Shown here one piece after another: positions 1 to 10,294 of a DNA stretch of 64,000 nucleotides. The stretch is taken from the NCBI RefSeq assembly GCF_002335525.1, contig NZ_BDUF01000007.1:1-64000 (forward strand), read 5' to 3'. How positions within the stretch are numbered: position 1 is the stretch's first letter; the number at the start of each line of letters is the position of its first letter. The position numbers and the translations under genes are program-made. The DNA comes from Effusibacillus lacus. Its GTDB lineage: Bacteria > Bacillota > Bacilli > Tumebacillales > Effusibacillaceae. The notes beneath the pieces are model-generated. The model was not told the DNA's origin, searched no databases, and saw only the letters and a program-made list of their open reading frames with translations.

Positions 1-331
1 GCTTTCGCCTCGCCTTTAGGGGCGGGGCAGCCGCATCGTATTCAAAGAATCAATCGTGGCTCCCTACACGATTCAGTTTTCAAAGAACGACTTGACCCGC
101 AGGATGTGGGTCGTTCGACGTTTCGGCATGGACGCCGAGGTTTTAGTCGAACATCCTTGCCTTAATGCCTTAGCGTTACTTGCACTCCAGAGTATAAGTT
201 GCAACTAAGCGACCAGTCGCTAAGTTGAACTAAATGCCCTGTGGATGCAAAGAACGAACATCTCGCGGGCCGATGAAAAGCGCCACGTCCTGTGGCATCA
301 TCGACACTAGGACATCCTGTCCGTCGCGACA
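1..331 (-). other. Leader region of an rRNA operon (16S gene lies outside the window)
   Basis: No protein gene is credible here. On the minus strand the stretch begins just after tandem sigma-A promoters and contains a boxA-like CGTTCTTTGA motif followed by AAACTGAA (positions about 75-89), a sequence typical of Bacillales rRNA leaders and spacers; a second GTTCTTTG lies near 248-258. An imperfect 11-bp inverted repeat (10 of 11 pairs) lies at about 203-226. The lysS-rrn order is that of B. subtilis. The 16S gene itself is not seen, so the identity rests on promoters, motif and synteny. Confidence 0.7.
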
Positions 332-337
332 AAAGCT

Positions 338-366
338 ATCATATCACACCCGAACCAGAATTTCAA
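338..366 (-). promoter_or_regulatory. rrn promoter P2 (sigma-A)
   Basis: Read on the minus strand: -35 TTGAAA, 17-bp spacer, -10 TATGAT. It lies about 100 bp downstream of a second promoter of the same orientation, the usual tandem P1/P2 arrangement of Bacillus rRNA operons. Confidence 0.7.
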
Positions 367-443
367 CTGGTAATGCTATCTTTTTTTAGGTGATTTTACT
401 TCTTGGCGCACCACGTTATCAAACCGTCGGCGCGACAAGTGCT

Positions 444-472
444 ATATTATCATGCTATGACGCCTGTCTCAA
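444..472 (-). promoter_or_regulatory. rrn promoter P1 (sigma-A)
   Basis: Read on the minus strand: -35 TTGAGA, 17-bp spacer, -10 TAATAT. It sits between the lysS terminator and P2 and points toward the rRNA leader. Confidence 0.65.
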
Positions 473-574
473 TCTAATTCTTTCAACAAACCACAACAAA
501 AGGTGACAATTTCTGAGGGGAAGTCGATGATCCTCGGCAATTCTCGGAGGTTCGGGCATTTTCGGAAATATATC

Positions 575-610
575 AAAAAAAAGAGACCAACCCACAGGAT
601 GATCCCTCTT
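575..610 (-). terminator. Terminator after lysS
   Basis: Minus-strand hairpin with AAGAG/CTCTT arms and an inner ATCC/GGGT stem, followed by a run of eight T. It lies about 45 bp after the lysS stop and separates lysS from the rRNA promoters. Confidence 0.65.
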
Positions 611-653
611 CATTATCATTTGAAACAGCGCCTTGAAGCAGTGCGCCAAAGAC

Positions 654-2147
<1,494 letters not shown>

Positions 2148-2178
2148 TTACACTACCCCTTACCTGCTTGAATCGAAA

Positions 2179-2658
2179 TCACACTTTTTTGATTTCAAGT
2201 ATTTCATAGGGAATAACCCCGGCGGGAACATGAACATCGATCTTTTCCCCTACGGTCTTGCCAAGCAGTGCCAGACCAACGGGCGATTCATTGGAAATCT
2301 TGTTCTCAAAAGGATCCGCTTCCGCCGAACCGACAATTGTATATTCCACAACGTCTCCCATTTCGATATCTTTCAACAGCACTGTTGAGCCAATTCCCAC
2401 AACACTGGTATTTACTTCGGAGTCGTTGATGATTCGGGCGTTGCGAAGCATTTTCTCCAGCGTAATGATGCGTCCTTCGACAAAGGCCTGCTCGTTTTTT
2501 GCGTCGTCATATTCCGAGTTCTCCGATATATCCCCGAAACTGATGGCCGTCTTGATTCTCTCCGCAACCTCTTTTCTTTTTACCGCCCGAAGATACTCCA
2601 GTTCCTCTTCCAGTTTTTTAAGTCCGGTTTGCGTAAGCAACACTTCTTTTTCAGACAC
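2179..2658 (-). CDS. greA: Transcription elongation factor GreA
   Basis: Rescues backtracked RNA polymerase by stimulating transcript cleavage. The protein has 159 residues: an N-terminal antiparallel coiled coil (about 1-75, with acidic tip residues in the [13 protein letters not shown] region) and a C-terminal FKBP-like domain ([23 protein letters not shown]). The start codon is GTG, chosen because AAGGAG lies 9 nt upstream. It sits directly upstream of lysS with no terminator between them. Confidence 0.96.
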   Translation of the reverse strand: MSEKEVLLTQTGLKKLEEELEYLRAVKRKEVAERIKTAISFGDISENSEYDDAKNEQAFVEGRIITLEKMLRNARIINDSEVNTSVVGIGSTVLLKDIEMGDVVEYTIVGSAEADPFENKISNESPVGLALLGKTVGEKIDVHVPAGVIPYEILEIKKV

Positions 2659-2714
2659 ACCAAGCCGCTCCTTACTCCTTAGTCTCTGCCCGGGAACCCG
2701 TAAGATAGGCAGAA

Positions 2715-2740
2715 AGCACTGTCATATGGATGACAGTGCT
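2715..2740 (-). terminator. Hairpin between the quinate-dehydrogenase-like gene and greA
   Basis: Perfect 11-bp stem (AGCACTGTCAT/ATGACAGTGCT) with a 4-nt loop. The T-tract on the minus strand is short (TTTC) and the opposite strand has TTTTGTTC, so termination strength is uncertain. It would separate greA-lysS from the gene upstream. Confidence 0.5.
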
Positions 2741-2809
2741 TTTGTTCATTTTTCGATGCTTCATTATAATGGCAGAATGTGTCGGTTGTCAACGCTTACA
2801 CCGGAACGT

Positions 2810-3718
2810 TCAAAATTGTTGCAGCCATTCCATATAGGGTTGCAACCCCATCCGTTCTATCAGTTTTCGATAATCTTTTTCCGCAAGCAAAAAGGTTGGC
2901 TTGTCCGCCAAAGCAACAAGAAGCGCCTCCATTACGTTGGTGCCAAAACTTCTGCCCTCAAGGTGCGGGGTCGTGGTGACCAGCAGATGCGCTCCGCGCT
3001 CTTTCAGCAACAACTTGTCAGATGCCGTGACAGTGTTGGTCAAGATAATTTTGCCCCCCAGTTCGTCAGGCATGTACCGCCTGATAAAATGGAAATCTCC
3101 TGCAATCACGTCCGCTTCCTCATAATACTGCCGGAACCCGGGTTTCACCTGTTCTTGTTTCTCGCCTGTCGGATACAAATATCGGATGGGCAACTTCGTA
3201 ATTATTGGAGCAAGGACTTTTGCTATCCGTTCGAGGGATACCAGTGAACGGACTGGTATCGGAATCCCCAATCCGAACATCAAGTCTCCAAACACCACCT
3301 GACATTCATGCTGGATTAAGGCTTCCGCCATGCCAAAGCGGTCGACTCCACTTACTAGCAACACTTTCTTTCCCCGCAGTTGGACTTGGGGATGGTCGGC
3401 CAACTGTTCGATCACATACCGCTCCAAAGTATTCTTCAAACCGCTCCCATCCAGTATCGGAGTCTTGGTGGCCGCCCGGGCAATCGTCTCTGCTTCGCGG
3501 AAAGTGAACCGGTTCTTGTTCACATATATATAACGGTCGATCCCGCCCATCCCAAAAGCATCCACCGACCCGTCCATTTCCCGAATCAATTGGATCAGCT
3601 TATTCCGGTCCCCGTCCGTCCCGATTCTTTCAATTTCCACCTCTTGATCCAGAAATACCGTTTGCACCCGGTGGTTCCTGCTTGATGACCCGAGACTTAG
3701 ACTGACTACCCGCTTCAT
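2810..3718 (-). CDS. Conserved protein of the family often labelled quinate 5-dehydrogenase
   Basis: About 302 residues, with a start chosen at ATG 3718 behind GGGAG. The N-terminus (MKRVVSLSLGSSSRNHR) and the motif FGMGGIDRYIY resemble a Firmicutes family that public annotation often calls quinate 5-dehydrogenase. I know of no sequence evidence here for quinate use, and no shikimate or quinate genes are nearby. There are no membrane segments; the central LLVSGVDRFGMAEAL stretch looks like a nucleotide-binding fold. It is a stand-alone unit: a dusB terminator precedes it and a hairpin follows it. Function is best treated as unknown. Confidence 0.7.
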   Translation of the reverse strand: MKRVVSLSLGSSSRNHRVQTVFLDQEVEIERIGTDGDRNKLIQLIREMDGSVDAFGMGGIDRYIYVNKNRFTFREAETIARAATKTPILDGSGLKNTLERYVIEQLADHPQVQLRGKKVLLVSGVDRFGMAEALIQHECQVVFGDLMFGLGIPIPVRSLVSLERIAKVLAPIITKLPIRYLYPTGEKQEQVKPGFRQYYEEADVIAGDFHFIRRYMPDELGGKIILTNTVTASDKLLLKERGAHLLVTTTPHLEGRSFGTNVMEALLVALADKPTFLLAEKDYRKLIERMGLQPYMEWLQQF

Positions 3719-3779
3719 CTGCTTTCGACTCCCAATAGCATTTTTCCAATCAGTATGTTCTGTTTTGTGAATCCTATAC

Positions 3780-3813
3780 AAAAAAGGCCGACCTGCATAG
3801 TCGCAAGCCGACC
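3780..3813 (-). terminator. Terminator after dusB
   Basis: Minus strand: an 11-bp stem (some G-U pairs), a 6-nt loop and TTTTTTG. It marks the end of the pab-fol-yazB-dusB operon, 21 bp after the dusB stop. Confidence 0.8.
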
Positions 3814-3834
3814 CAGTAGAACACAAACAACGTT

Positions 3835-4833
3835 TTAAACCGAGACCATTTCCTTCTTTTGCAAATACTCAAGGTAGTCCAGCAAGACTTTTCTCATTCC
3901 GTCTCGGGTATCTTGGGTGTTCAGCACCGTCCGTATCTCGGCGGAATTGTGCAGCCCCTTGATGTACCAAGCGGCGTGCTTGCGCATTTCCTTAATGCCA
4001 ATGACTTCCCCTTTGTGCTCCACCAACAAATCCATATGCCTCAAGCAGACTTGAATCCGTTCCTGAGCAGATGGCTGCGGCAGTTCTTCACCCGTTTCCA
4101 GGTAGTGTACCACCTGTTGGAAAATCCATGGATTGCCATGTGCACCCCGGCCTATCATGACTGCATCGCATCCGGTGCTTTCGAGCAGCTCTTTCGCCAA
4201 CTGCGGAGTTGTCACATCACCGTTGCCGATGACCGGAATCGAGACAGCCTCTTTTACACGCCGGATAATTTCCCAATCCGCATGCCCGGTATACATTTGC
4301 TTGGCAGTCCGACCGTGGACGGCAACCGCTTGGGCCCCAGCCTGTTCTGCAGCTTTGGCCACTTCGACCGCATTGATAGCAGTATCGTCCCAACCTTTAC
4401 GGAATTTGACAGTTACTGGCAGGTTCACGGTTTTCACCACCGCTTCAATAATCCGGCCAGCGTTTTCCGGATCCCGGGCCAGTGCGGCACCGGATCCGTT
4501 TTTGTGGATCTTGGTGGCCGGACAGCCCATATTGATATCAAGAATGTCCGGTGTATGTTCCTGCTGCATGACCATCTCCGCAGCCCGAACCATCGACTCG
4601 GAATCACATCCGACCAATTGCAGGGAAACCGGATGCTCTTCCGGCAGTATATCAAGCTTCAAGCGGGTCTTTTCATTTCCGTGAACAATTGCTTTGTCGG
4701 AGACCATTTCCGCGCAAACCAAACCTGCACCCATTTCTTTGACCAGCTTCCGAAAGGGCGGGTTGCAGACGCCCGCCATCGGAGCCAGCACTACATTGTT
4801 CTCCATTTGTACATTTCCAATCCGGAACGCCAT
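3835..4833 (-). CDS. dusB: tRNA-dihydrouridine synthase DusB
   Basis: FMN-dependent reduction of uridine to dihydrouridine in tRNA. The 332 residues form a TIM barrel. The catalytic cysteine lies in NMGCPATKI (about residue 104). FMN-contact motifs APMAGVCNPPFR, VIGNGDV and IGRGAHGNPWIF are present. The start is placed at ATG 4833 because GGAGGT lies 7 nt upstream; an earlier ATG at 4848 overlaps that ribosome-binding site. It is the last gene of the folate operon, the same position as in B. subtilis. Confidence 0.95.
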   Translation of the reverse strand: MAFRIGNVQMENNVVLAPMAGVCNPPFRKLVKEMGAGLVCAEMVSDKAIVHGNEKTRLKLDILPEEHPVSLQLVGCDSESMVRAAEMVMQQEHTPDILDINMGCPATKIHKNGSGAALARDPENAGRIIEAVVKTVNLPVTVKFRKGWDDTAINAVEVAKAAEQAGAQAVAVHGRTAKQMYTGHADWEIIRRVKEAVSIPVIGNGDVTTPQLAKELLESTGCDAVMIGRGAHGNPWIFQQVVHYLETGEELPQPSAQERIQVCLRHMDLLVEHKGEVIGIKEMRKHAAWYIKGLHNSAEIRTVLNTQDTRDGMRKVLLDYLEYLQKKEMVSV

Positions 4834-4953
4834 GACACCCACCTCCATAAAAATGCGCTTATACTTGTTGCCGAAAAGAAAACACAGGCTGCCGCCTGTG
4901 TCAGATTGAAATTATTATAACACACTGAACAGATGCGAACAACCCGGAAGATT

Positions 4954-5160
4954 TTATATGCTGTCCCCCCGCAGTTCACTTTCTGTTACGCCAAGTATCC
5001 GCGAGATTTTCAACAGGACATCTTTGGAGGGTTCACGGGTTCCACGTTCGATACCACCAACAATGGCGATAGAGATTCCAAGCAGATCGGCCAGTTCCTG
5101 CTGGGTCAGATTTTTCAGTTTTCGGTAGGCACGAAGCCGCTTTCCAAGGGTTTCTCCCAT
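4954..5160 (-). CDS. yazB: Small XRE-family DNA-binding protein (YazB-like)
   Basis: A 68-residue protein that is almost entirely one helix-turn-helix domain (LTQQELADLLGISIAIVGGIERGTREPS). It overlaps the folK 3' end by 46 bp and precedes dusB, exactly the place of yazB in B. subtilis. The regulatory target is unknown. Position inside a folate operon suggests local regulation, but nothing in the sequence proves it. Confidence 0.85.
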   Translation of the reverse strand: MGETLGKRLRAYRKLKNLTQQELADLLGISIAIVGGIERGTREPSKDVLLKISRILGVTESELRGDSI

Positions 5161-5660
5161 CGTCGAACACCTTCCTTTCCGGGAACTTGCTCCGCCATTT
5201 TTTTCACGGTCAGACCCAAGAGGGGATGCAGAAGATCCGGTGCCAGGTCCTGTAGCGGCATCAGAACAAAAGCCCTTTCCTGAATACGGGGATGCGGAAC
5301 TGTCAACTTCGGATCGTCCAATATTAATTTACCATAAAATAAAAGATCAAGATCAAGTGTCCGGGGACCCCATTTTGTTTTCCGGATTCTTCCGTGCTTT
5401 GCTTCTATGGCCAGGAGTTTATTCAGCAATTCTTGCACCGGCAGTTCAGATTCAAACCGAACCACCATATTGAGAAAATCGGGCTGGTCCAGATATCCGA
5501 CCGCCTTAGTTTCATACACAGGGGACTGTTCCAACACCCGGATTCCTTTTTCCTCCAAGGATCGAATAGCGCCTGCAAGATATAGCTCCCGGTCCCCCAG
5601 ATTGGATCCCAAAGCAATAAATCCCTCCTGTTTCCCCAAACCGGGCATCCCATTCCGCAC
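5115..5660 (-). CDS. folK: 2-amino-4-hydroxy-6-hydroxymethyldihydropteridine pyrophosphokinase
   Basis: Transfers pyrophosphate from ATP to 6-hydroxymethyldihydropterin, the step before dihydropteroate synthase. The HPPK fold is recognisable from ALGSNLGDRE near the N-terminus and KWGPRTLDLDLLFYG with the metal-binding aspartates. The start is taken as GTG 5660, with AGGGGGA 6 nt upstream; an upstream GTG at 5687 would lengthen it by nine residues and overlap folB. It lies between folB and yazB in one operon. Confidence 0.93.
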   Translation of the reverse strand: MRNGMPGLGKQEGFIALGSNLGDRELYLAGAIRSLEEKGIRVLEQSPVYETKAVGYLDQPDFLNMVVRFESELPVQELLNKLLAIEAKHGRIRKTKWGPRTLDLDLLFYGKLILDDPKLTVPHPRIQERAFVLMPLQDLAPDLLHPLLGLTVKKMAEQVPGKEGVRRWEKPLESGFVPTEN

Positions 5661-5673
5661 GTCAGTTCCCCCT

Positions 5674-6036
5674 CTATTGCCGCTCACGCTTTATTTCCAC
5701 TGCGGCCCCGGCCATGATTCCCTCAATGGGCGGGGTTACTTTGGTTACCCTGACTTTGACCGAAAGGATCTCGGCAAATTGTTCCATCAACCTGGATGCG
5801 ATGGTTTCCGCAACGGTTTCAATCAGGTTGTATCTTTCCTCTTGAGCGGTTTGTTTAACGATATCATAAACTGCCACATAATTGAGCGTGTCTTCCAACT
5901 TGTCCGTTTTCCCTGCCCGACGCAGATTGCAAGCCAATTCCAGATCCACCGTAAACCGCTGGCCAAGCCTTGCCTCTTCTGGAAAAACCCCGTGATAGGC
6001 GTAAAAATCCATACCTTGCAAATAGATCTTGTCCAT
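5674..6036 (-). CDS. folB: Dihydroneopterin aldolase
   Basis: Converts dihydroneopterin to 6-hydroxymethyldihydropterin and glycolaldehyde in folate synthesis. About 120 residues, a normal length. Conserved features include GMDFYAYHGVFPEEARLGQ near the N-terminus, LNYVAVYDIV, and the late lysine in KVRVTKVTPP. The start is ATG 6036, with AAGGTG 6 nt upstream. It follows folP by 41 bp and is followed by folK. Confidence 0.94.
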   Translation of the reverse strand: MDKIYLQGMDFYAYHGVFPEEARLGQRFTVDLELACNLRRAGKTDKLEDTLNYVAVYDIVKQTAQEERYNLIETVAETIASRLMEQFAEILSVKVRVTKVTPPIEGIMAGAAVEIKRERQ

Positions 6037-6077
6037 TATCATCACCTTGTCAAATTAGCCGTAAACCGACTGCCCGT

Positions 6078-7262
6078 TTAGCGTACCAAAGCATCCGCCA
6101 TAAGGGCAACCCTTTTCATCTGAAGTACGTCATGGACCCGCACGATATCGACACCCTGTGCGATGCCCAGAGCTACTGTGGCAGCCGTCCCTTCAACCCG
6201 CTCGTTCACGGGCAGATTCAGCGTATTGCCAATGACGGATTTTCTCGATGTTCCCAGCAGTACCGGATACCCCAATCCGCAAAAATCAGCAAGGTGCCTG
6301 AGCACCAACAGGTTATCCTCATAACTTTTGCCAAAGCCGATACCCGGATCCAGAATGATGTTTTCGTCTTTCACTCCTGCCTCCAGGGCAAGATCGATTG
6401 ATTCCCGGATTTCCCGAATGATTCCGTTCATCACATCCGATTCAAGCGGCTCCCGGCGGTTGTGCATGAGAATGACCGGCACACCCAAATCTGCGCAAGT
6501 TTGGGCCATATCCCGATCCCGTTTAAAACCCCAAACATCATTGACAATATGAGCTCCCGCTTCCACGGCAGCTTTGGCTACACGAGCTTTGTAGGTGTCA
6601 ATGGAAATGGGCACGTGCAATTCTTTAACCAGTCGTTCAATAACAGGTATTACCCGCCTTAGTTCTTCCTCCGCTTCGACCGCCGTGTGGCCCGGTCGGG
6701 TGGATTCCCCGCCTACATCCAACAGATCGGCTCCTTCTTCCACCAGTTGATGTGCATGCCGGACAGCAGCCTCCACATCGTAATAGCGTCCTCCATCAGA
6801 GAATGAATCCGGTGTAACATTGACAATCCCCATGATCAAAGTCCTTTGGCCCAGCGGCAGTTGATGGGAGCCGCATTGCAAGGCGCGCGGCTGCCATTTC
6901 TGAGCGTGGCGCCCCAGCACTTCCTCCAGTTCGGAAGCCAGCCGTTTCAGGCCAAAAGGCTGCAGCTTCAATTTTGGCAGCAAAATTTCATACTGTTTTG
7001 CGGTTGCCGTCAGCACCATGGACGAATGATCAATGGCCAGTGCGGCCACATCCCGGTGGACTGCCGCATCACCGCCCACCGCCAACATTTCCTGCTTCAA
7101 AATATTGGCCGCTTTCAGTCCAATGTTGTCAATTCGCAGGGTAATCATCAGGCCTTTCTTGCCCATGATGCGATTACCCGCTTCCGTAGACCCGATACGC
7201 AGGAACTCCTCCCGCAGGTGGCGTTCCGAATGTATGTGTATGACGTAAGGGTTAAACTCCAT
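6078..7262 (-). CDS. folP: Dihydropteroate synthase with N-terminal extension
   Basis: Joins 6-hydroxymethyldihydropterin pyrophosphate and p-aminobenzoate, the sulfonamide target. The classical DHPS TIM barrel starts only at about residue 143 (MGIVNVTPDSFSDGG) and continues through GGESTRPGH, SIDTYKARVAKAA, NDVWGF and DPGIGFGKS. The first 130 or so residues are an additional domain, so the protein (394 residues) is about 110 longer than common FolP. The start is ATG 7262, with AGGAG 9 nt upstream; it overlaps the pabC 3' end by 11 bp. An upstream TTG lacks such a site. Confidence 0.95.
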   Translation of the reverse strand: MEFNPYVIHIHSERHLREEFLRIGSTEAGNRIMGKKGLMITLRIDNIGLKAANILKQEMLAVGGDAAVHRDVAALAIDHSSMVLTATAKQYEILLPKLKLQPFGLKRLASELEEVLGRHAQKWQPRALQCGSHQLPLGQRTLIMGIVNVTPDSFSDGGRYYDVEAAVRHAHQLVEEGADLLDVGGESTRPGHTAVEAEEELRRVIPVIERLVKELHVPISIDTYKARVAKAAVEAGAHIVNDVWGFKRDRDMAQTCADLGVPVILMHNRREPLESDVMNGIIREIRESIDLALEAGVKDENIILDPGIGFGKSYEDNLLVLRHLADFCGLGYPVLLGTSRKSVIGNTLNLPVNERVEGTAATVALGIAQGVDIVRVHDVLQMKRVALMADALVR

Positions 7263-8124
7263 GGTCGAATGCTCCTTCTTTGACAACTAGTTTGTGCCTC
7301 TCCATGAAAAGACTTGTAACGGGGCCCGGACACTCCGGGAACAACTGCCCTTCCACAGATCGAATGGGAACGATTCCCGAAAGGGAGTTGGTCGTAAATC
7401 CTTCCGAAAACCGCTTCAATCGCTCAGTAGAGAAGGCTGCCTCCACCGTTTCGATACCAAGTGATTTCGCTATCGTTAATACATAGCTGCGGGTTACTCC
7501 CGTAAGAAGGCCCGTGTCCGGAGAAGGCGTAACGAGATGGTCCTCTTCCACAAAAAAAAGATTTGATACGGTACCTTCCGCAATATTCCCTTTGGCATCC
7601 AGCATAATGCCTTCCGCGTATCCGCGTTCTTCAGCCTCCCAAGCCCCCAAGAGGGAGTTCAGGTAGTTGAGGGATTTGATCCTTGTACCTGTTTCCGGGG
7701 AATTCCGCCGTGTCTGAAGTATGCAAAGATCACGACCCAGCAGATACACTTCCTCGGGCAGTAGCGGCAGTGGTTTGGCAAAAATCAGCACCGTTGGAGA
7801 CCCGAATTCTCCCCGTATGCCCATCGGTCCGGCACCACGAGAAACCGTTATCCGGACATAAGCTTCTGTCAGCCGATTTTCCATAAGCAGTTCCGAAATA
7901 CCTTGTTCCAGCTGCCGGTCTGTAAAAGGCACAACAATACGAATCAATGCAGCAGAAGAACGCATACGTTCAAGATGTTCCCTAAACAGAAACGTTCGGC
8001 CGGCATAGGTGCGCATCGTCTCAAACACGCCGTGACCATACAGAAATCCGTGATCCAAAACAGAAATGCAAGCTTCCTCAATTGGAACAATCTTGCCATT
8101 TACCCATACTTTCCCTGTGATCAT
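7252..8124 (-). CDS. pabC: 4-amino-4-deoxychorismate lyase (class IV aminotransferase fold)
   Basis: Releases pyruvate from aminodeoxychorismate to give p-aminobenzoate, using PLP. The 290-residue protein has a typical fold-IV start ([36 protein letters not shown]), the PLP lysine in RIKSLNYLN, and EGTVSNLFF near the cofactor phosphate site. The start ATG overlaps the pabA stop as ATGA. D-amino-acid or branched-chain aminotransferases share the fold, but the context decides for PabC. Confidence 0.92.
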   Translation of the reverse strand: MITGKVWVNGKIVPIEEACISVLDHGFLYGHGVFETMRTYAGRTFLFREHLERMRSSAALIRIVVPFTDRQLEQGISELLMENRLTEAYVRITVSRGAGPMGIRGEFGSPTVLIFAKPLPLLPEEVYLLGRDLCILQTRRNSPETGTRIKSLNYLNSLLGAWEAEERGYAEGIMLDAKGNIAEGTVSNLFFVEEDHLVTPSPDTGLLTGVTRSYVLTIAKSLGIETVEAAFSTERLKRFSEGFTTNSLSGIVPIRSVEGQLFPECPGPVTSLFMERHKLVVKEGAFDHGV

Positions 8125-8699
8125 GTTCGAACCGCTTTCCCCTCGACAAAGTTTCGCAGCAAATTTTTGCCGTATTCGGTTAAAATCGCTTCCGGATGGA
8201 ACTGAACCCCCTCCACGGCAAATTTCCGGTGGCGGATCCCCATGATTTCGCCAGAATCGGTCCACGCTGTTATTTCCAGGCATGTTGGCAGTGTCTCTCT
8301 TTCCACCACCAGAGAGTGATACCTTGTGGCCCGAAACGGGGTTGGAATCCCGTAAAAAATCGTTTGACCATCGTGCAAGATCCGGGAGGTTTTCCCATGC
8401 ATCGGATTGTCGGAACGAACCACACGCCCGCCAAACGCCTGTGCTATGGATTGATGTCCCAGACACACGCCAAGGATGGGAATATTTCCCGAAAAATACC
8501 GGATCACATCAAGGGATATCCCCGCCTCATTGGGAGTGCAGGGGCCGGGTGATATCACGATCCGGTCAGGTGCAAGGTCATGGATTTCCTCAATCGTTAC
8601 ACAATCGTTTCGTCTTATGTCCAGCTCCTCGCCGATCTCTCCAAGATATTGAGCGAGGTTATAGGTAAACGAGTCATAGTTGTCAATCATCAGGATCAT
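8121..8699 (-). CDS. pabA: Aminodeoxychorismate/anthranilate synthase glutamine amidotransferase subunit
   Basis: Hydrolyses glutamine and passes ammonia to the chorismate-binding partner PabB. The 192 residues form a class I amidotransferase with the nucleophile in [16 protein letters not shown] (about Cys79) and the His/Glu pair in [11 protein letters not shown]. It overlaps pabB by 4 bp (ATGA) and pabC the same way, so the three are translationally coupled. In B. subtilis the equivalent subunit also serves tryptophan synthesis; that may hold here. Confidence 0.95.
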   Translation of the reverse strand: MILMIDNYDSFTYNLAQYLGEIGEELDIRRNDCVTIEEIHDLAPDRIVISPGPCTPNEAGISLDVIRYFSGNIPILGVCLGHQSIAQAFGGRVVRSDNPMHGKTSRILHDGQTIFYGIPTPFRATRYHSLVVERETLPTCLEITAWTDSGEIMGIRHRKFAVEGVQFHPEAILTEYGKNLLRNFVEGKAVRT

Positions 8700-10186
8700 G
8701 CCAGAACCTCCGTCTTCCGATGGGCCAGATCAAACGCCTGCCACAAGGCCTCTGCTTTCCTGAGCGATTCAAAATATTCCCGTTCCGGGATGGAGTCGAT
8801 TACCACTCCGGCACCTGCCTGTACATGCGCTTTTCCATCTTGAATGACCATGGTTCGGATGGCAATGTTGACTTCCATGTCTCCATTGAATGACCACCAG
8901 CCAAAGGAGCCGGTGTACACACCTCGTCTAACCGGTTCCAGTTCTTCAATGATTTCCATTGTACGAATCTTTGGCGCTCCCGTTATGGTTCCGCCGGGAA
9001 AGGCGGCAGCAAGCAGGTCGATTGAATCCACCCCGTCACGCAACTGGCCCTTCACGTGAGATACAATGTGCATGACATGGGAATACTCCTCTATGGTCAT
9101 TAATTCCTCCACTTTCACGGTTCCGTACTGGCAGACCCGCCCCAGGTCATTCCGCTCAAGATCCACCAGCATGATGTGCTCCGCCCGTTCCTTCTCATTC
9201 TCAATCAGTTTTTTTACCATCTGCAGGTCTTGTTCCCGATCCCCGCTTCGTTTTCTTGTGCCTGCGATCGGACGGGTCTCCGCCCTATTCCCCCGCAGTC
9301 GGACCAGCAGTTCGGGAGAGCAGCTTACAAGAGTCAGTTCGGGAAATTCAAGAATCCCCATATACGGAGAAGGATTGATCAACCGAAGCTGTTCATAAAT
9401 CTGCTGCGGAGGCACCTGACAAGGACGGGACTCACGCAGGGAAAGATTAACCTGAAACACGTCCCCGGCCCGTATATATTCCTTGATTCTATCCACCGCA
9501 GTCTCAAATTGTTCTTTTGACAGTGACCTGACGAATTCCTGTTCCTTCTGTTGAAATGATTGCCCGGCCGTGACACCCGTTTGTGCAGTGTCAGTCAGAT
9601 CACAGCCAGGGCTGGCCGGGAGGTCACCGGTAATTATACCTTGCAGGGCGGCAAGTTTTCCCTCTGCCTCCCCCAGTTGATTAAGTGAAGAGACAGATGT
9701 GGCCAGGTACCAATCGTGGGTCAAATGATCCTTTACAAGCAACCAGGATGGCTCGATTACATAGAGATCGGGCGTTGACAAATCATCCACGGCCATTTCC
9801 GGCAAGCGCTCGATTGTCCTGCCCAAATCATAGGACAGAAAACCAACGGCCCCGCACAAAAACGGGGGGAGATCCGTTTCACTCAATTCATGGTTCCGGG
9901 GTGAGCGTCGTTCCTGCAGCCACCTGCGCAGGAGATCCAGGGGAAGCACACTTTCCCCCGTATGTGAGATGCCGTCCTTTACCTTCAGTAAAGCTTTTGG
10001 CTCACCGCCAATAAAAGAATAACGACCGGCTTTCCCGCTCTCCAGCAGGAAACGGTGACTCCCTGCCGGGACTCGTATATATGCGTCCCATGGAGACAAG
10101 TCCTCATTGTGCAGCTTCATCCACACAGGCACGACCTGATATTTTTCCAACAGCTTTACAACTGCTTCCCGTCCGGGTTGCAACAT
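8696..10186 (-). CDS. pabB: Aminodeoxychorismate synthase component I (chorismate-binding)
   Basis: Aminates chorismate to 4-amino-4-deoxychorismate with PabA. The 496-residue protein has an N-terminal TrpE-like domain and a C-terminal chorismate-binding domain (about 230-485) with [29 protein letters not shown] and IRTMVIQDG. The motif [11 protein letters not shown] carries Ala where E. coli PabB has its catalytic Lys (PIKGT), so it looks TrpE-like there; the pabA-pabC-fol context supports the PabB assignment. The start has GAGGAAGG just upstream. First gene of the folate operon. Confidence 0.9.
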   Translation of the reverse strand: MLQPGREAVVKLLEKYQVVPVWMKLHNEDLSPWDAYIRVPAGSHRFLLESGKAGRYSFIGGEPKALLKVKDGISHTGESVLPLDLLRRWLQERRSPRNHELSETDLPPFLCGAVGFLSYDLGRTIERLPEMAVDDLSTPDLYVIEPSWLLVKDHLTHDWYLATSVSSLNQLGEAEGKLAALQGIITGDLPASPGCDLTDTAQTGVTAGQSFQQKEQEFVRSLSKEQFETAVDRIKEYIRAGDVFQVNLSLRESRPCQVPPQQIYEQLRLINPSPYMGILEFPELTLVSCSPELLVRLRGNRAETRPIAGTRKRSGDREQDLQMVKKLIENEKERAEHIMLVDLERNDLGRVCQYGTVKVEELMTIEEYSHVMHIVSHVKGQLRDGVDSIDLLAAAFPGGTITGAPKIRTMEIIEELEPVRRGVYTGSFGWWSFNGDMEVNIAIRTMVIQDGKAHVQAGAGVVIDSIPEREYFESLRKAEALWQAFDLAHRKTEVLA

Positions 10187-10243
10187 GTTCCTTCCTCATT
10201 TCAAAAGTAATGAATCTGCTTGATCTGTCTCCCTTATAATAAA

Positions 10244-10268
10244 GAAAAAAACCCGTGAAAGCCACGGG
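10244..10268 (-). terminator. Terminator after cysK
   Basis: Minus strand: CCCGTG/CACGGG stem, 5-nt loop and a run of seven T, 27 bp beyond the cysK stop. It separates hslO-cysK from the pab-fol operon. Confidence 0.8.
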
Positions 10269-10294
10269 CGATCCGGTTGTTCAAATATTTGTTT

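Noticed and set aside
8124-8466. Upstream extension of pabC by 114 codons
   Set aside because: The extension lies inside pabA in another phase; the ATGA overlap with pabA gives the natural start.
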